DNA of 53,850 nt from Oceanicola granulosus HTCC2516 (GCF_000153305.1 NZ_CH724107.1:1960853-2014702); one strand, 5' to 3'; counted from the stretch's first letter, positions 45,225 through 53,837 are shown. Numbers and translations: made by a program. Notes: a model not told the origin generated them from the sequence alone.

Positions 45225-45674
45225 TCAGTCCCAGAAGCCCTCGTCGATGCCCTCGAGCGCCTCGAGGTCTTCCTCGTTCAGGCGGGTGACGTAGGCGTAT
45301 TCCTGGTCGTCCACCGCGACGAGGCTGATGTCGTCGACCGACACCATCACGTGCTTGTCGCCGATGTCGAGGAAGCCGCCCACCTCGGCGACGAGGCCGA
45401 TCATCTGGCCGTCACGCGACAGCACGATGTCCTCGATCTCGCCGATCGACTCCCAGCCGTCGCCGACCGTGTCGTAGACGTTGGCGGAGTCCCAGCCTTC
45501 GTCGTCGGCCTCGTTGGTCGTGTAGATCGTGCCGCCGGTGATGTCGCGGCTGCGGATCAGGTCGGCCTGCATGGTGTTCAGGTCGGCGCTCGCGATGCTC
45601 ATCGTGTGCGTCTCGGCGACGGCACCGGTGGCGAACACGGAGAGGGCGAGGGCGCTGGCGGTCATCAGTTTCAT
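45225..45674 (-). CDS. exported PRC-barrel domain protein
   Basis: 149 residues: signal peptide (MKLMTASALALSVFATGAVA, cleavage before Glu21), then one PRC-barrel-like domain (SRDITGGTIYTTNEADD to VDDISLVAVDD), with SIGEIEDIVLSRDGQMIGLV as the typical core, and an acidic C-terminus (LNEEDLEALEGIDEGFWD). Probably periplasmic. PRC-barrel proteins of this kind are often stress- or envelope-related but lack a known reaction. AAGGCTAGAGAC precedes the ATG at 45674. An EcfG-like promoter with one mismatch lies upstream. Confidence 0.9.
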   Translation of the reverse strand: MKLMTASALALSVFATGAVAETHTMSIASADLNTMQADLIRSRDITGGTIYTTNEADDEGWDSANVYDTVGDGWESIGEIEDIVLSRDGQMIGLVAEVGGFLDIGDKHVMVSVDDISLVAVDDQEYAYVTRLNEEDLEALEGIDEGFWD

Positions 45675-45713
45675 GTCTCTAGCCTTTTCAGCTGTTGCAT
45701 TTCCTGAGCCATC

Positions 45714-45738
45714 AACAGCCGCCCAACGGCAGAGTTCC
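45714..45738 (-). promoter_or_regulatory. near-match EcfG-type promoter for the PRC-barrel gene
   Basis: On the minus strand GGAAC (45738-45734), 16 bases, then TGTT (45717-45714): one mismatch to GGAAC-N16-CGTT. The leader to the ATG at 45674 would be about 30 bases. Weaker than the two exact matches elsewhere in the window. Confidence 0.35.
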
Positions 45739-45805
45739 CCGCGGCGCTGGAACAATTTCCCCTCAGCCGACGGAACCTTCACCATCTTCCGCAGCTTCTT
45801 CCTCC

Positions 45806-46441
45806 ATGCGTCCCGGCCCCCTCTCCACCGAGCACCTGCGCTCCGAGCTCCTGATCACGCTGGCCGCCATCACGTGGCTCGGCTGCGTCTCCCTCGTCGC
45901 CGGCACCCTCATCGCGCCGTTCTACGTGCCAAACTACGACTGGGTCGCCGACACGATCAGCGATCTGGCGGCGGGCGAGACCGAGATCATCATGGACATC
46001 GCCCTCTACGGCTACGCCGCCGCCCTGTTCGCCGCTGCCATCGGCGCGGGCCACCTGCACCTCGGCGGCAACGGCTGGAGCGTCGGCACCCTGAGCCTCG
46101 CGCTCCTCGCCGCCACCGTCATCGTCGTCGGCGCGCGCAACGAATACGGCGACGACGACAGCGACGGCATCGTGATCCACGTCTATCTGACCTACATCCT
46201 CGGCGTCTTCTTCGCCCTCGGCCCGCTCGTCATGGCCCCGGGCGCGGGCCATGCCGGGCGCGGCTGGCGCTGGGTGTTCCTCTTCGCCGGCATCGCCTGG
46301 GCGATCCTCGCGCCGATCTTCTACTTCCTGCCCACCCACATCGACGGCGTCTACGAACGCATGCTCGGCGGCATCACCCTCGTCTGGCTCGGCGCCCTCG
46401 GATGGATCTTCCTGCGGCAGGGGCTCTCCCTGCGCCCCTGA
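45806..46441 (+). CDS. DUF998-type membrane protein
   Basis: 211 residues with six hydrophobic segments: ELLITLAAITWLGCVSLVAGTL, YGYAAALFAAAIGAG, LSLALLAATVIVVGARN, YLTYILGVFFALGPLV, WVFLFAGIAWAILAPIFYFL and ITLVWLGALGWIFL (shown in part). The layout, with FYVPNYDWVADTISDLAAGE after the first segment, fits the DUF998 family. Function unknown. Start set at ATG 45806; an upstream ATG at 45695 would add a Pro/Ser-rich leader unlike the family. Divergent from the PRC-barrel gene. Confidence 0.8.
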   Translation: MRPGPLSTEHLRSELLITLAAITWLGCVSLVAGTLIAPFYVPNYDWVADTISDLAAGETEIIMDIALYGYAAALFAAAIGAGHLHLGGNGWSVGTLSLALLAATVIVVGARNEYGDDDSDGIVIHVYLTYILGVFFALGPLVMAPGAGHAGRGWRWVFLFAGIAWAILAPIFYFLPTHIDGVYERMLGGITLVWLGALGWIFLRQGLSLRP

Positions 46442-46519
46442 CGCCCCCGTCGCCCCCGGCCTACCCTCTCACCGGCCACACCCCTTCCGGCCCGGCCCCG
46501 CCCACGCTACACCCGGCCC

Positions 46520-47572
46520 ATGCCGCTGACCTTCCCGACCCTCGCCGACCTCCTCGCCCACGGCTACGACACCGTCATCGACGTGCGCAGCCCCGCCGAG
46601 TTCGCCGAGGATCACGTCCCCGGCGCGATCAACCTCCCCGTCCTCGACGACGCCGAACGCGCCGAGGTCGGGACGATGTACGTCCAGCAGAGCCCCTTCC
46701 TCGCCCGCAAGATCGGCGCGGCGAAGGTGTTCCGCAACGCCGCCGACCACATCGCCGGGCCGCTCGCGCACAAGGAGGGCGGCTGGCGGCCGCTGGTCTA
46801 TTGCTGGCGCGGCGGCCAGCGCTCGGGCAGCTTCACCTGGATGCTGCAGCAGATCGGCTGGCGCGCCGAAAGCGTCGCCGGCGGCTACCAGAGCTACCGC
46901 CGCCTGATCCACGCCGCGCTCTACGGCCCGCCCCTGCCGCACCGCTTCGTGCTGCTCGACGGCAATACCGGCACCGCCAAGACCGACCTGCTCCACCGCC
47001 TCGCCGCGCGCGGCGTGCAGGTGATCGACCTCGAGGGGCTGGCCAACCACCGCGGCTCCCTGCTCGGCGAGCGCCCCGGCGGGCAGCCCTCGCAGAAGGG
47101 CTTCGAGAGCGCCCTCGCCGGCATCCTCGACGGGCTCGACCCGGCGCGGCCGGTGCTGGTGGAGGCCGAGAGCAACAAGGTCGGCGACATCCTGATCCCG
47201 CCCGCCCTGTGGCTGGCGATGAAGGCCGCGCCGCGCATCGAGGTGACGGCCCCGCTCGAGGCGCGCACCGCCTACCTCACCGCCGCCTACCACGACATCC
47301 TCTCCGACGCCCCCCGCCTCACCGAGCGCCTTCGCCCGCTGATCGCGCATCGGGGCCGGGAAGTGGTCGAGGGCTGGCTGGCGCTGCTGGCGGCGGGCGA
47401 CAAGCCGGCGCTGACCCGCGCGCTGATGGAGCAGCACTACGACCTCGCCTACGCCAAGTCGCGCAAGACCTACGAGCCGAGGCTGCTGGCCACCATCAGC
47501 GCCGACAGCCTCGACGCAGACGGCCAGGAGCAGACCGCGGCCCGGATCGACGCAACGCTCGCAAGATACTGA
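46520..47572 (+). CDS. mnmH: tRNA 2-selenouridine (and geranyl-2-thiouridine) synthase
   Basis: 350-residue MnmH/SelU. The N-terminal rhodanese domain (about 1-130; TVIDVRSPAEFAEDHVPGAI) has the catalytic Cys in VYCWRGGQRSGS; the P-loop domain (about 140-350) has LLDGNTGTAKTDLL and DLEGLANHRGSLLG. The enzyme replaces sulphur by selenium at wobble U34 of Lys, Glu and Gln tRNAs, using selenophosphate. No selD is in the window. It modifies the same base as the MnmC-like pair at 51256-52968. Confidence 0.95.
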   Translation: MPLTFPTLADLLAHGYDTVIDVRSPAEFAEDHVPGAINLPVLDDAERAEVGTMYVQQSPFLARKIGAAKVFRNAADHIAGPLAHKEGGWRPLVYCWRGGQRSGSFTWMLQQIGWRAESVAGGYQSYRRLIHAALYGPPLPHRFVLLDGNTGTAKTDLLHRLAARGVQVIDLEGLANHRGSLLGERPGGQPSQKGFESALAGILDGLDPARPVLVEAESNKVGDILIPPALWLAMKAAPRIEVTAPLEARTAYLTAAYHDILSDAPRLTERLRPLIAHRGREVVEGWLALLAAGDKPALTRALMEQHYDLAYAKSRKTYEPRLLATISADSLDADGQEQTAARIDATLARY

Positions 47573-47585
47573 TATTGCGCAACAT

Positions 47586-47601
47586 CTTCCCCGCGGGGAA
47601 G
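47586..47601. terminator. perfect palindrome between convergent mnmH and SRPBCC genes
   Basis: CTTCCCCGCGGGGAAG, a 16-base perfect palindrome 13 bases after the mnmH stop and one base before the SRPBCC gene's stop. As RNA it gives a CUUCCC/GGGAAG hairpin on either strand. It is probably a bidirectional terminator. Confidence 0.55.
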
Positions 47602-47602
47602 G

Positions 47603-48073
47603 TCAGGCCCGCCCGGCTCGGCGGCGCTTCTCGATGGTGCGGGCGAGGTCGTCGATCCGCTTGTCGAGCCGCGCCTCGAGCGAGCCCTTCGCCAGCTTGA
47701 GCGACTGCAGCATCAGCCGCGCCGCCAGCGTCGTCGGCCGCAGCTCCTGCGCGAACAGCAGCCGCGTCCGGTCCTGCGCCAGCGCCACCAGCTCGACGCT
47801 CGTCTCGCCCTCGAGCCCCGACGACACGCTCGTGATCCGGTAGCCCTCGGGCGGCTCGAACCGGCTCACCGTCGCCGTCACCTCGCGCCGCTTGCCGCGA
47901 AAGTCGAACTCCACCTGCCAGCGCGCGCCCGCCTCGGTGCGGGTGCCGCCGTCGAGCCGCTCGATCCGCGCGCCCCGGCGCAGCGCCCAGCGCTCGAAGC
48001 CGCTGAAGTCGGAGAGCGCCTCGAACACCGTCTCGATCGGCGCCTCGATATCTTCGCGGGTGGAGAATTTCAT
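47603..48073 (-). CDS. SRPBCC (START-like) family protein
   Basis: 156 residues. Begins MKFSTREDIEAPIETVFEAL, the classic first strand and helix of polyketide cyclase/SRPBCC domains, then FSGFERWALRRGARIERL, ARWQVEFDFRGKRREVTAT and a long C-terminal helix (LMLQSLKLAKGSLEARLDKR). A hydrophobic ligand-binding fold; ligand unknown. The start at ATG 48073 fits the family; a longer frame extends upstream without similarity. Same strand as nudC, 40 bases downstream of it. Confidence 0.88.
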   Translation of the reverse strand: MKFSTREDIEAPIETVFEALSDFSGFERWALRRGARIERLDGGTRTEAGARWQVEFDFRGKRREVTATVSRFEPPEGYRITSVSSGLEGETSVELVALAQDRTRLLFAQELRPTTLAARLMLQSLKLAKGSLEARLDKRIDDLARTIEKRRRAGRA

Positions 48074-48113
48074 CTGCTGCCGGCCCCTTGTCGAAGGTCG
48101 GGAAGTTGTCGCG

Positions 48114-49058
48114 TCAATCCAGCCGGTCCGCAAGCCAGTTGTGCATCAGGAAATGCGCGATCGACCCGGCCCGCGCGGGCTGGATCGACTCGTCGCGGCC
48201 CGCGAACACGTCGAGCAGCCGCTCCCGGCTCACCCACTCCGCCGCCTCGATCTCCACCGGGTCGAGCGTCAGCGCCTCGGTCTCCGCGACGCCCCGGCAG
48301 CCGATCATCAGCGATGTCGGGAACGGCCACGGCTGGCTGGCGAGGTAGTCCACCCGCCCGACCCGCACGCCGGTCTCCTCCGCCACCTCCCGGCGCACCG
48401 CCGCCTCGATCGTCTCGCCCGGCTCGACGAAGCCCGCGAGCAGCGAGTACATCCGCTCCGGCCAGTGCGGCGAGCGCCCGAGAAGGAGCGAATTGCCCCG
48501 CGTTATCAGCATGATGACCACCGGGTCCGTGCGCGGGAAGTGCCGCCCGCCGCATTGCGGGCAGACCCGCTGCCAGCCGCCCATCTCCATGCGCGAGGCA
48601 TTGCCGCAGACCGCGCAGAAGCCGTGGCTCGCGTGCCAGCCGAAGAGCGCCTTCGCCGTCGCCGCCACCTCCGCGTCGCGCGGCGAGAGCCCGGTCATCA
48701 CCGCGCGCAGCTCGAGGAACCGGCTGCCCTCGGGCAGGTCCGGGTGGCGCTGCTCGGTCGGGTCGAGGAAGCCGTCCTCGGGCAGCTCGTCGGGTGCCCA
48801 GCCGGAGATGTCGCTGCCGAACAGCGGCGCGCCGTCCTCGCGGCCGAGCAGCACCGGCGGCCCCTCCACCCCCGGCACCTCCGCCAGCGGCAGACGCAGC
48901 ACCGCGAGCTCCGCCTCGCCCGTCACCAGCACCTTGCCGCGCCACAGCAGCACCGTCCGCGCCGCCGGATCGGCGGCCAGCGTGGCGGCGTCGCCGCGCA
49001 GCTCGGCCGCCCTGTCGAGGCCGGAGCCTCCGAATGTCACCTGTTCCGCAATCCGCAT
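48114..49058 (-). CDS. nudC: NAD(+) diphosphatase / NAD-decapping NUDIX hydrolase
   Basis: 314 residues. NudC layout: N-terminal domain (about 1-130), zinc ribbon C-x2-C...C-x2-C (FCAVCGNASRMEMGGW, then RVCPQCGGRHFPRTDP), NUDIX box GFVEPGETIEAAVRREVAEE, and the NudC-specific SQPWPFPTSLMIGC. It hydrolyses NADH/NAD+ and can remove NAD caps from RNA. Start at ATG 49058; upstream sequence in frame is unlike the family. Divergent from the CpdB-like gene. Confidence 0.95.
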   Translation of the reverse strand: MRIAEQVTFGGSGLDRAAELRGDAATLAADPAARTVLLWRGKVLVTGEAELAVLRLPLAEVPGVEGPPVLLGREDGAPLFGSDISGWAPDELPEDGFLDPTEQRHPDLPEGSRFLELRAVMTGLSPRDAEVAATAKALFGWHASHGFCAVCGNASRMEMGGWQRVCPQCGGRHFPRTDPVVIMLITRGNSLLLGRSPHWPERMYSLLAGFVEPGETIEAAVRREVAEETGVRVGRVDYLASQPWPFPTSLMIGCRGVAETEALTLDPVEIEAAEWVSRERLLDVFAGRDESIQPARAGSIAHFLMHNWLADRLD

Positions 49059-49149
49059 TCCGGCTGGGTCGCACGGCCCGCGGGGCCGCGCAATCGCCTT
49101 TCCCCTTGCGCCGCGCGTGACATTCCTTAGGGTTGCATCCGGGGCAAGA

Positions 49150-51039
49150 GTGGATAACCGGAAGGAGAGTGCGCTCATCCTCACCCGCCCGTTCACCCCC
49201 ACGGCGACGCGCACCGTGCTGCGGGTCTTCGAGACAACGGACCTGCACACCCACCTGCTCGGCTACGATTACTACGCCGACCGCCCCGACGCCACGACCG
49301 GCCTCGCCCGCACCGCCAGCCTGCTGCGCCCGCTGCGCCGGGCGGCGGCCAACAGCCTGCTGTTCGACAACGGCGACTTCCTGCAGGGCAGCCCGCTCGC
49401 CGACATCGCCGCCGAGGCCGGCACCGCCGCCGCCGCCATTGCGCCGCACCCGGCCATCGCGGCGATGAACGCGCTCGGCTACGACGCGGCGACGCTGGGC
49501 AACCACGAGTTCAACTACGGCCTCGACGTCCTCGCCCGCTGCCTCGCCGACGCGACCTTCCCGATCGTGTCCGCCAACGTGCGCAGCCGGGGCGGCGCGC
49601 CGCTCGCGGGGGTGACGCCGTGGGTCGTGCTCGAGCGGCGGCTGACCATGGGCGACGGGCGGCGGCGCAGGCTGCGCGTCGGCGTGATCGGCTTCGCGCC
49701 GCCGCAGATCACCCGCTGGGACAGCCACGTCCTCGGCGACGCGGTCGAGACGGAAGACATCGTCGCCAGCGCCCGCGCCGAGCTGCACCGGCTCAAGGCG
49801 GCGGGGGCGGAGCTGGTGATCGCGCTGTGCCACGCCGGGATCGGCAGCAGCGCGCACGCGCCGGGCATGGAGAACGCCGCCGTCCCCCTCGCCGCGCTCG
49901 AGGGGATCGACGTGGTGCTCGCCGGGCATGTCCACCGGGTGTTTCCCGGCCCGCACTTCGTTCCCGACGCGGCCGTCGACCCGGCGGCGGGGACGCTGCA
50001 CGGCAAGCCCGCCGTCATGGCCGGCGCCAACGGCTCGCACCTCGGGCGCATCGACCTGCTGCTCGAGCGCCGCCAAGGCGGTAGCGGCGGCTGGCGCATC
50101 CTCTCCCACGAGGCCGCCGCCGAGCCGATCGGCGGCGCGGCGGCCGAGGACCCGGCCATCGTCGCCGCCGCGCGTCCCGCCCACCTCGCCGCGCTCGACG
50201 CCCTGCGCCGCCCCGTCGGCCATCTCGACGCGCCGCTGCGCAGCCACTGGGCGCTCGTCGCCCCCGACGCGGCGCTCACCCTGCTCGCCGACGCCCAGCG
50301 CGCCGCCGTCGCGCCGCTGCTGCCGCCGGGGCTGCCGCTGCTCGCGGCCGTCGCGCCGCTGCGCACCGGCGGGCTCGGCGGGGCGGGAAACTTCCTCGAC
50401 ATCCCCGCCGGCCCCGTCGCCTATCGCGCCGCCGCCGCGCTCTGCCTCTATCCCGACACGCTCACGGTGCTCGAGATCACCGGCGCGGGCCTCGCCGCCT
50501 GGCTGGAGCGCGCGGCGGCGCTGTTCTGCACCATCCGGCCCGGCGCCCCGCGCCAGCCGCTGATCCAGGGCGACGCGCCGGGCTTCAACTTCGACGTGAT
50601 CCACGGGCTGACCTACGAGATCGACGTCTCCGCCCCGCCCCGCCACGCGCCCGACGGCCACCTCGTCGCGCCCGGGGCGCGCCGGGTGCGCGGCCTCGCC
50701 CATGCCGGCCGCCCCGTCGCCCCCGCCGACCGGTTCGCGCTGGTGACGACGAGCTTCCGCGCCACCGGCGGCGGCGGCTTCCCGGCCGAGACCGCCCGCC
50801 CGCTGCGCGTCGGGGCGATCGCCGCCCGCACCGCGCTGCTCGACGCCTTCGCCGCCGCCGACCGCCTCGTGCCGCGCGCCGAGCCGGTCTGGCGCTTCGC
50901 CCCGCTCGCGCAGCCGACGGAGGTGCTGTTCGAGACCGCCGCCGCCGCCCTCGCCGCGCCGCTGCCCCGCGTCGCGCGCGGCCTGCGCCACCTCGGCCCC
51001 GGCGAGAGCGGCTTCGCCCGCTTCGCGATCACGATCTGA
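49150..51039 (+). CDS. 2',3'-cyclic-nucleotide 2'-phosphodiesterase/3'-nucleotidase-like protein
   Basis: About 629 residues of the UshA/CpdB family. Metallophosphoesterase domain: FETTDLHTHLLGYDYY, LLFDNGDFLQGSP, TLGNHEFNYGLD, VIALCHAGIGSS and LAGHVHRVFPG; then the 5'-nucleotidase C-terminal domain (from about 340), with FNFDVIHGLTYEIDVS and TTSFRATGGGGFP for base stacking. YDYYADRP favours CpdB over UshA. Unlike E. coli CpdB, no signal peptide is visible, so it is probably cytoplasmic. The GTG at 49150 is the best start I can find, although GGAAGGAG at 49160-49167 lies just inside it. Confidence 0.88.
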   Translation: MDNRKESALILTRPFTPTATRTVLRVFETTDLHTHLLGYDYYADRPDATTGLARTASLLRPLRRAAANSLLFDNGDFLQGSPLADIAAEAGTAAAAIAPHPAIAAMNALGYDAATLGNHEFNYGLDVLARCLADATFPIVSANVRSRGGAPLAGVTPWVVLERRLTMGDGRRRRLRVGVIGFAPPQITRWDSHVLGDAVETEDIVASARAELHRLKAAGAELVIALCHAGIGSSAHAPGMENAAVPLAALEGIDVVLAGHVHRVFPGPHFVPDAAVDPAAGTLHGKPAVMAGANGSHLGRIDLLLERRQGGSGGWRILSHEAAAEPIGGAAAEDPAIVAAARPAHLAALDALRRPVGHLDAPLRSHWALVAPDAALTLLADAQRAAVAPLLPPGLPLLAAVAPLRTGGLGGAGNFLDIPAGPVAYRAAAALCLYPDTLTVLEITGAGLAAWLERAAALFCTIRPGAPRQPLIQGDAPGFNFDVIHGLTYEIDVSAPPRHAPDGHLVAPGARRVRGLAHAGRPVAPADRFALVTTSFRATGGGGFPAETARPLRVGAIAARTALLDAFAAADRLVPRAEPVWRFAPLAQPTEVLFETAAAALAAPLPRVARGLRHLGPGESGFARFAITI

Positions 51040-51084
51040 CCCGCCCCCTTGCAAGGCGCGCGCGGGGCGACTAGATCACCGCTC

Positions 51085-51178
51085 GAGAGGTTGGCGCGGG
51101 CAGGCGCCTCGCCAACCCGGTCAGGTCCGGAAGGAAGCAGCCGTAACGAGCCCCGCTTGGGTCGTTGTCCAGCCTCTC
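51085..51178 (+). ncRNA. ffs: signal recognition particle 4.5S RNA
   Basis: Small bacterial SRP RNA. The conserved tip is exact: GGTCAGGTCCGGAAGGAAGC followed by AGCCGTAA, with the GGAA tetraloop and the flanking symmetric and asymmetric loops. The ends GAGAGGTTGG (51085-51094) and CCAGCCTCTC (51169-51178) pair. The RNA binds Ffh for co-translational targeting. Located 45 bases after the CpdB-like gene. Exact ends may extend a few bases. Confidence 0.96.
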
Positions 51179-51255
51179 ACCTCCCCACCCCATCGTCGCG
51201 TGGGCCGTCCGCCGGCGGCCGTGCATATTTATGGCCAGATGAAGCCGGGATTCGC

Positions 51256-52263
51256 TCAGGGGCGGAAGCCGGCGGGGATGCGGCCGTCGCGGCCCTCGAG
51301 GACGAGGTCGGCCATCGCCTCGCCCGCCAGCGGCGCCATGCCGAAGCCGATCTTGAAACCGCCGTTCGCGATGAATTGCCCCGCCCGCGCCGGGTGCGGC
51401 CCGAGCAGCGGCGCGCGGCTCCTGGCGCGCGGGCGCACCCCGGCCCAGCGCTCCACCACCGGCGCGCCGGCCAGCGCCGGGACGAGGGCGCGGGCGCGGG
51501 CGACGAGGGCGTCGAGCCGGTCGTCGGTCGTGTCGGGGGCGGCGAAGTCGCGCTCGGAGGTCGAGCCGATGGCGACAGTGCCGTCGGCGTGGGGGATGAC
51601 GTGCAGGCCGTCGGCGAAGAGCTGCGGCCGCCTCGCCGGCAGCGCCAGCGCGAGCCGCGCCGCCTGTCCCTTCACCCCGGCCCCGCCGACCTCGGCCAGC
51701 CCGCGCCAGCCCGTCGCCCAGACCACCGCCCCCGCCTCCGCGCCCTCGGCGACCACCTCGCCGCCCAGCATCGCGACCGCCGCCGCGAGCGCCCGCGTCG
51801 CGCGGCGGGGGAAGAGGCGGCCCGAGAGCGTGTCGTGGACGAAGAGCCCCGTCGGGCTCGCCACGCCCCAGCCGCCGTCGCCCGCCACCACCTCCCAGCG
51901 CGCCGCCCCCTGCCAGAGCGCCGCCGCGCCCGTCGCGCGGGTCTTGGCCAGCGCCACCGCCGCGTCGTCGGCGAGGGGCTGGAGGCGGCCGCTGCGGGCG
52001 TAGCCGGGGTCCTCGCCCGAGAGCCCGGCGACGCCGCCCCACCAATCCTCGCCCATCAGCAGGCTCTCGAGCTGGAACGCCTTCTTGTCGTTCCAATGCT
52101 CGGGCACGTGCGGCGCGAGCGCGCCGACGATCCCGCCCGAGGCCCCGGCGGCGGGGCCGGCCGGGTCGATCACCCGCACCCGCGCGCCGCGCCGCGCGCA
52201 GGCGTAGGCCACCGCGAGGCCGAACACCCCGGCGCCCTTCACCGTCACATCCGGCGTTGCCAT
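51256..52263 (-). CDS. FAD-dependent oxidoreductase resembling the MnmC C-terminal domain
   Basis: 335 residues of the DAO (D-amino-acid oxidase-like) family: FAD-binding VKGAGVFGLAVAYACARRGA, ASGGIVGALAPHVPEHW, AVVWATGWRGLAEVGG, and C-terminal ERWAGVRPRARSRAPLLGPH and GGFKIGFGMAPLAGEAMADL. The GASG-x-x-x-GAL segment is like MnmC's oxidase half, which removes carboxymethyl from cmnm5U34 of tRNA. It is divergent from the gene for MnmC's other half, 48 bases away, which supports that role. A glycine oxidase/DadA-like function remains possible. Confidence 0.85.
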   Translation of the reverse strand: MATPDVTVKGAGVFGLAVAYACARRGARVRVIDPAGPAAGASGGIVGALAPHVPEHWNDKKAFQLESLLMGEDWWGGVAGLSGEDPGYARSGRLQPLADDAAVALAKTRATGAAALWQGAARWEVVAGDGGWGVASPTGLFVHDTLSGRLFPRRATRALAAAVAMLGGEVVAEGAEAGAVVWATGWRGLAEVGGAGVKGQAARLALALPARRPQLFADGLHVIPHADGTVAIGSTSERDFAAPDTTDDRLDALVARARALVPALAGAPVVERWAGVRPRARSRAPLLGPHPARAGQFIANGGFKIGFGMAPLAGEAMADLVLEGRDGRIPAGFRP

Positions 52264-52311
52264 CCCTCGGCCTCCGCTCCATGGTCCCGCGCGGTTCTAG
52301 GGGAGACGGCA

Positions 52312-52968
52312 GTGCGGGGCCAGAGCGCCGAGATCGACTGGAAGGACGGCACCCCGGTGGCGCGGCGGTTCGACGATCCGTACTTCTCGCTCGCCGATGG
52401 CCCCGCCGAGACGGCGCACGTCTTCCTCGCCGGCAACGACCTGCCCGCGCGCTTCGCCGACGGCTTCCATGTCGCCGAGCTCGGCTTCGGGACCGGGCTG
52501 AACTTCCTGATGACGCTCGCCGCCTGGCGCGCCGCCGGGGCGCCGGGGCGGCTGCGCTTCACGAGCTTCGAGGCCTACCCGATGGCCACGCCCGACCTCG
52601 CCCGCGCCCTCGCCGCCTGCGGCGCGCCGCTCGCCGACACGCTGGCCGGCGGCGTGCCCGAGTCGCCGCTGGAGCTGGCCGACGCGACGCTGACGGTGAT
52701 CGCGGGCGACGCGCGCGAGACCCTGCCGCGCTGGCGCGGGCGGGCCGACGCGTGGTTCCTCGACGGGTTCTCGCCGCCGAAGAACCCGGAGCTCTGGACC
52801 GACGCGCTGCTCGCCGAGGTCGCCCGCCACACCGCCCCCGGCGGCACCGCCGCGACCTACAGCGCCGCGGGCCACGTCCGCCGCGCGCTCGCGGCGGCGG
52901 GGTTCGCCGTCGACCGCGCGCCGGGCTACGGGCGCAAGCGGCACATGACGCGGGCGCGGCTGGCATGA
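52312..52968 (+). CDS. mnmD: tRNA U34 5-methylaminomethyl methyltransferase (MnmC N-terminal half as a single protein)
   Basis: 218-residue DUF752 methyltransferase: IDWKDGTPVARRFDDPYFSL at the N-terminus, the SAM-binding VAELGFGTGLNFLMTL, FTSFEAYPM, and DAWFLDGFSPPKNPELWTDAL, a hallmark of MnmC/MnmD. It methylates nm5U34 to mnm5U34 in tRNA. GTG start at 52312 with GGGAGA 5 bases upstream. In E. coli this domain is fused to the FAD oxidase; here the two are separate, divergent genes. ATGA overlap with the transporter gene. Confidence 0.93.
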   Translation: MRGQSAEIDWKDGTPVARRFDDPYFSLADGPAETAHVFLAGNDLPARFADGFHVAELGFGTGLNFLMTLAAWRAAGAPGRLRFTSFEAYPMATPDLARALAACGAPLADTLAGGVPESPLELADATLTVIAGDARETLPRWRGRADAWFLDGFSPPKNPELWTDALLAEVARHTAPGGTAATYSAAGHVRRALAAAGFAVDRAPGYGRKRHMTRARLA

Positions 52969-53837
52969 GCGACCACCACCGCGGCATCGCCTTCATGGTC
53001 GCCACCACCCTCGTCTTCGCGCTGCAGGACGGCCTGTCGCGCCACCTGGGCGAGACCTACAACATCTTCATGGTGGTGATGATCCGCTACTGGTTCTTCG
53101 CCAGCTTCGTCATCGCCATCGCGCTGCGCCAGTCGGGCTCGATCCGCCGCGCGGCGGCGACGCGCCAGCCGGTCGTGCAGGTGTTCCGGGGGCTGCTGCT
53201 CAGCTTCGAGATCTGCGTCATGGTGGCCGCGTTCGTGCTGCTCGGGCTGATCGAGGGGCACGCGATCTTCGCCTGCTACCCGCTGCTGATCGCCGCGCTG
53301 TCGGGGCCGGTGCTGGGCGAGAAGGTCGGGTGGCGGCGGTGGTGCGCGATCGGGGTCGGGTTCGTCGGGATCCTGGTGATCCTGCAGCCCGGCAGCGGGG
53401 TGTTCACGCTGGCGGCGCTGGTGCCCTTCGCCTCGGCGCTGATGTTCGCGCTCTACGGGCTGCTAACGCGCTACGTCTCGGCCCGCGACAGCGCGGCGAC
53501 GAGCTTCTTCTACACCGGGACGGTGGGGGCGGTGTCGATGACGCTGATCGGCCTGTGGTTCTGGGAGCCGATGGTGCCGCGCGACTGGGGCTGGATGGCG
53601 CTGTTGTGCGTCATGGGCGCGACGGGGCACTGGCTGCTGATCAAGGCCTACGAGGTGGCCGAGGCGTCGGCGGTGCAGCCGTTCGCCTACCTGCAACTGG
53701 TGTTCGCCTCGCTGCTGGGGTTCTTCGTGTTCGGCGAGACGCTGCGGACCAACGTGGCCGTGGGCGCGGGGCTGGTCGTGGCGGCGGGGGTGTTCACCCT
53801 GGTGCGGGCGCGGCGGGTGGCGGCGTCGGAGGGGTGA
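52965..53837 (+). CDS. EamA/DMT-family membrane transporter
   Basis: 290 residues with about ten membrane segments in two EamA repeats: the first begins GIAFMVATTLVFALQDGLSR and contains FRGLLLSFEICVMVAAFVLL, LIAALSGPVLGEKVGWRRW and GFVGILVILQPG; the second covers PFASALMFALYGLLTRYVSA to FASLLGFFVFGETL. Probably exports or takes up a small metabolite; substrate unknown. Translationally coupled to mnmD (ATGA), though no functional link is evident. Thirteen bases remain after its stop. Confidence 0.93.
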   Translation: MSDHHRGIAFMVATTLVFALQDGLSRHLGETYNIFMVVMIRYWFFASFVIAIALRQSGSIRRAAATRQPVVQVFRGLLLSFEICVMVAAFVLLGLIEGHAIFACYPLLIAALSGPVLGEKVGWRRWCAIGVGFVGILVILQPGSGVFTLAALVPFASALMFALYGLLTRYVSARDSAATSFFYTGTVGAVSMTLIGLWFWEPMVPRDWGWMALLCVMGATGHWLLIKAYEVAEASAVQPFAYLQLVFASLLGFFVFGETLRTNVAVGAGLVVAAGVFTLVRARRVAASEG

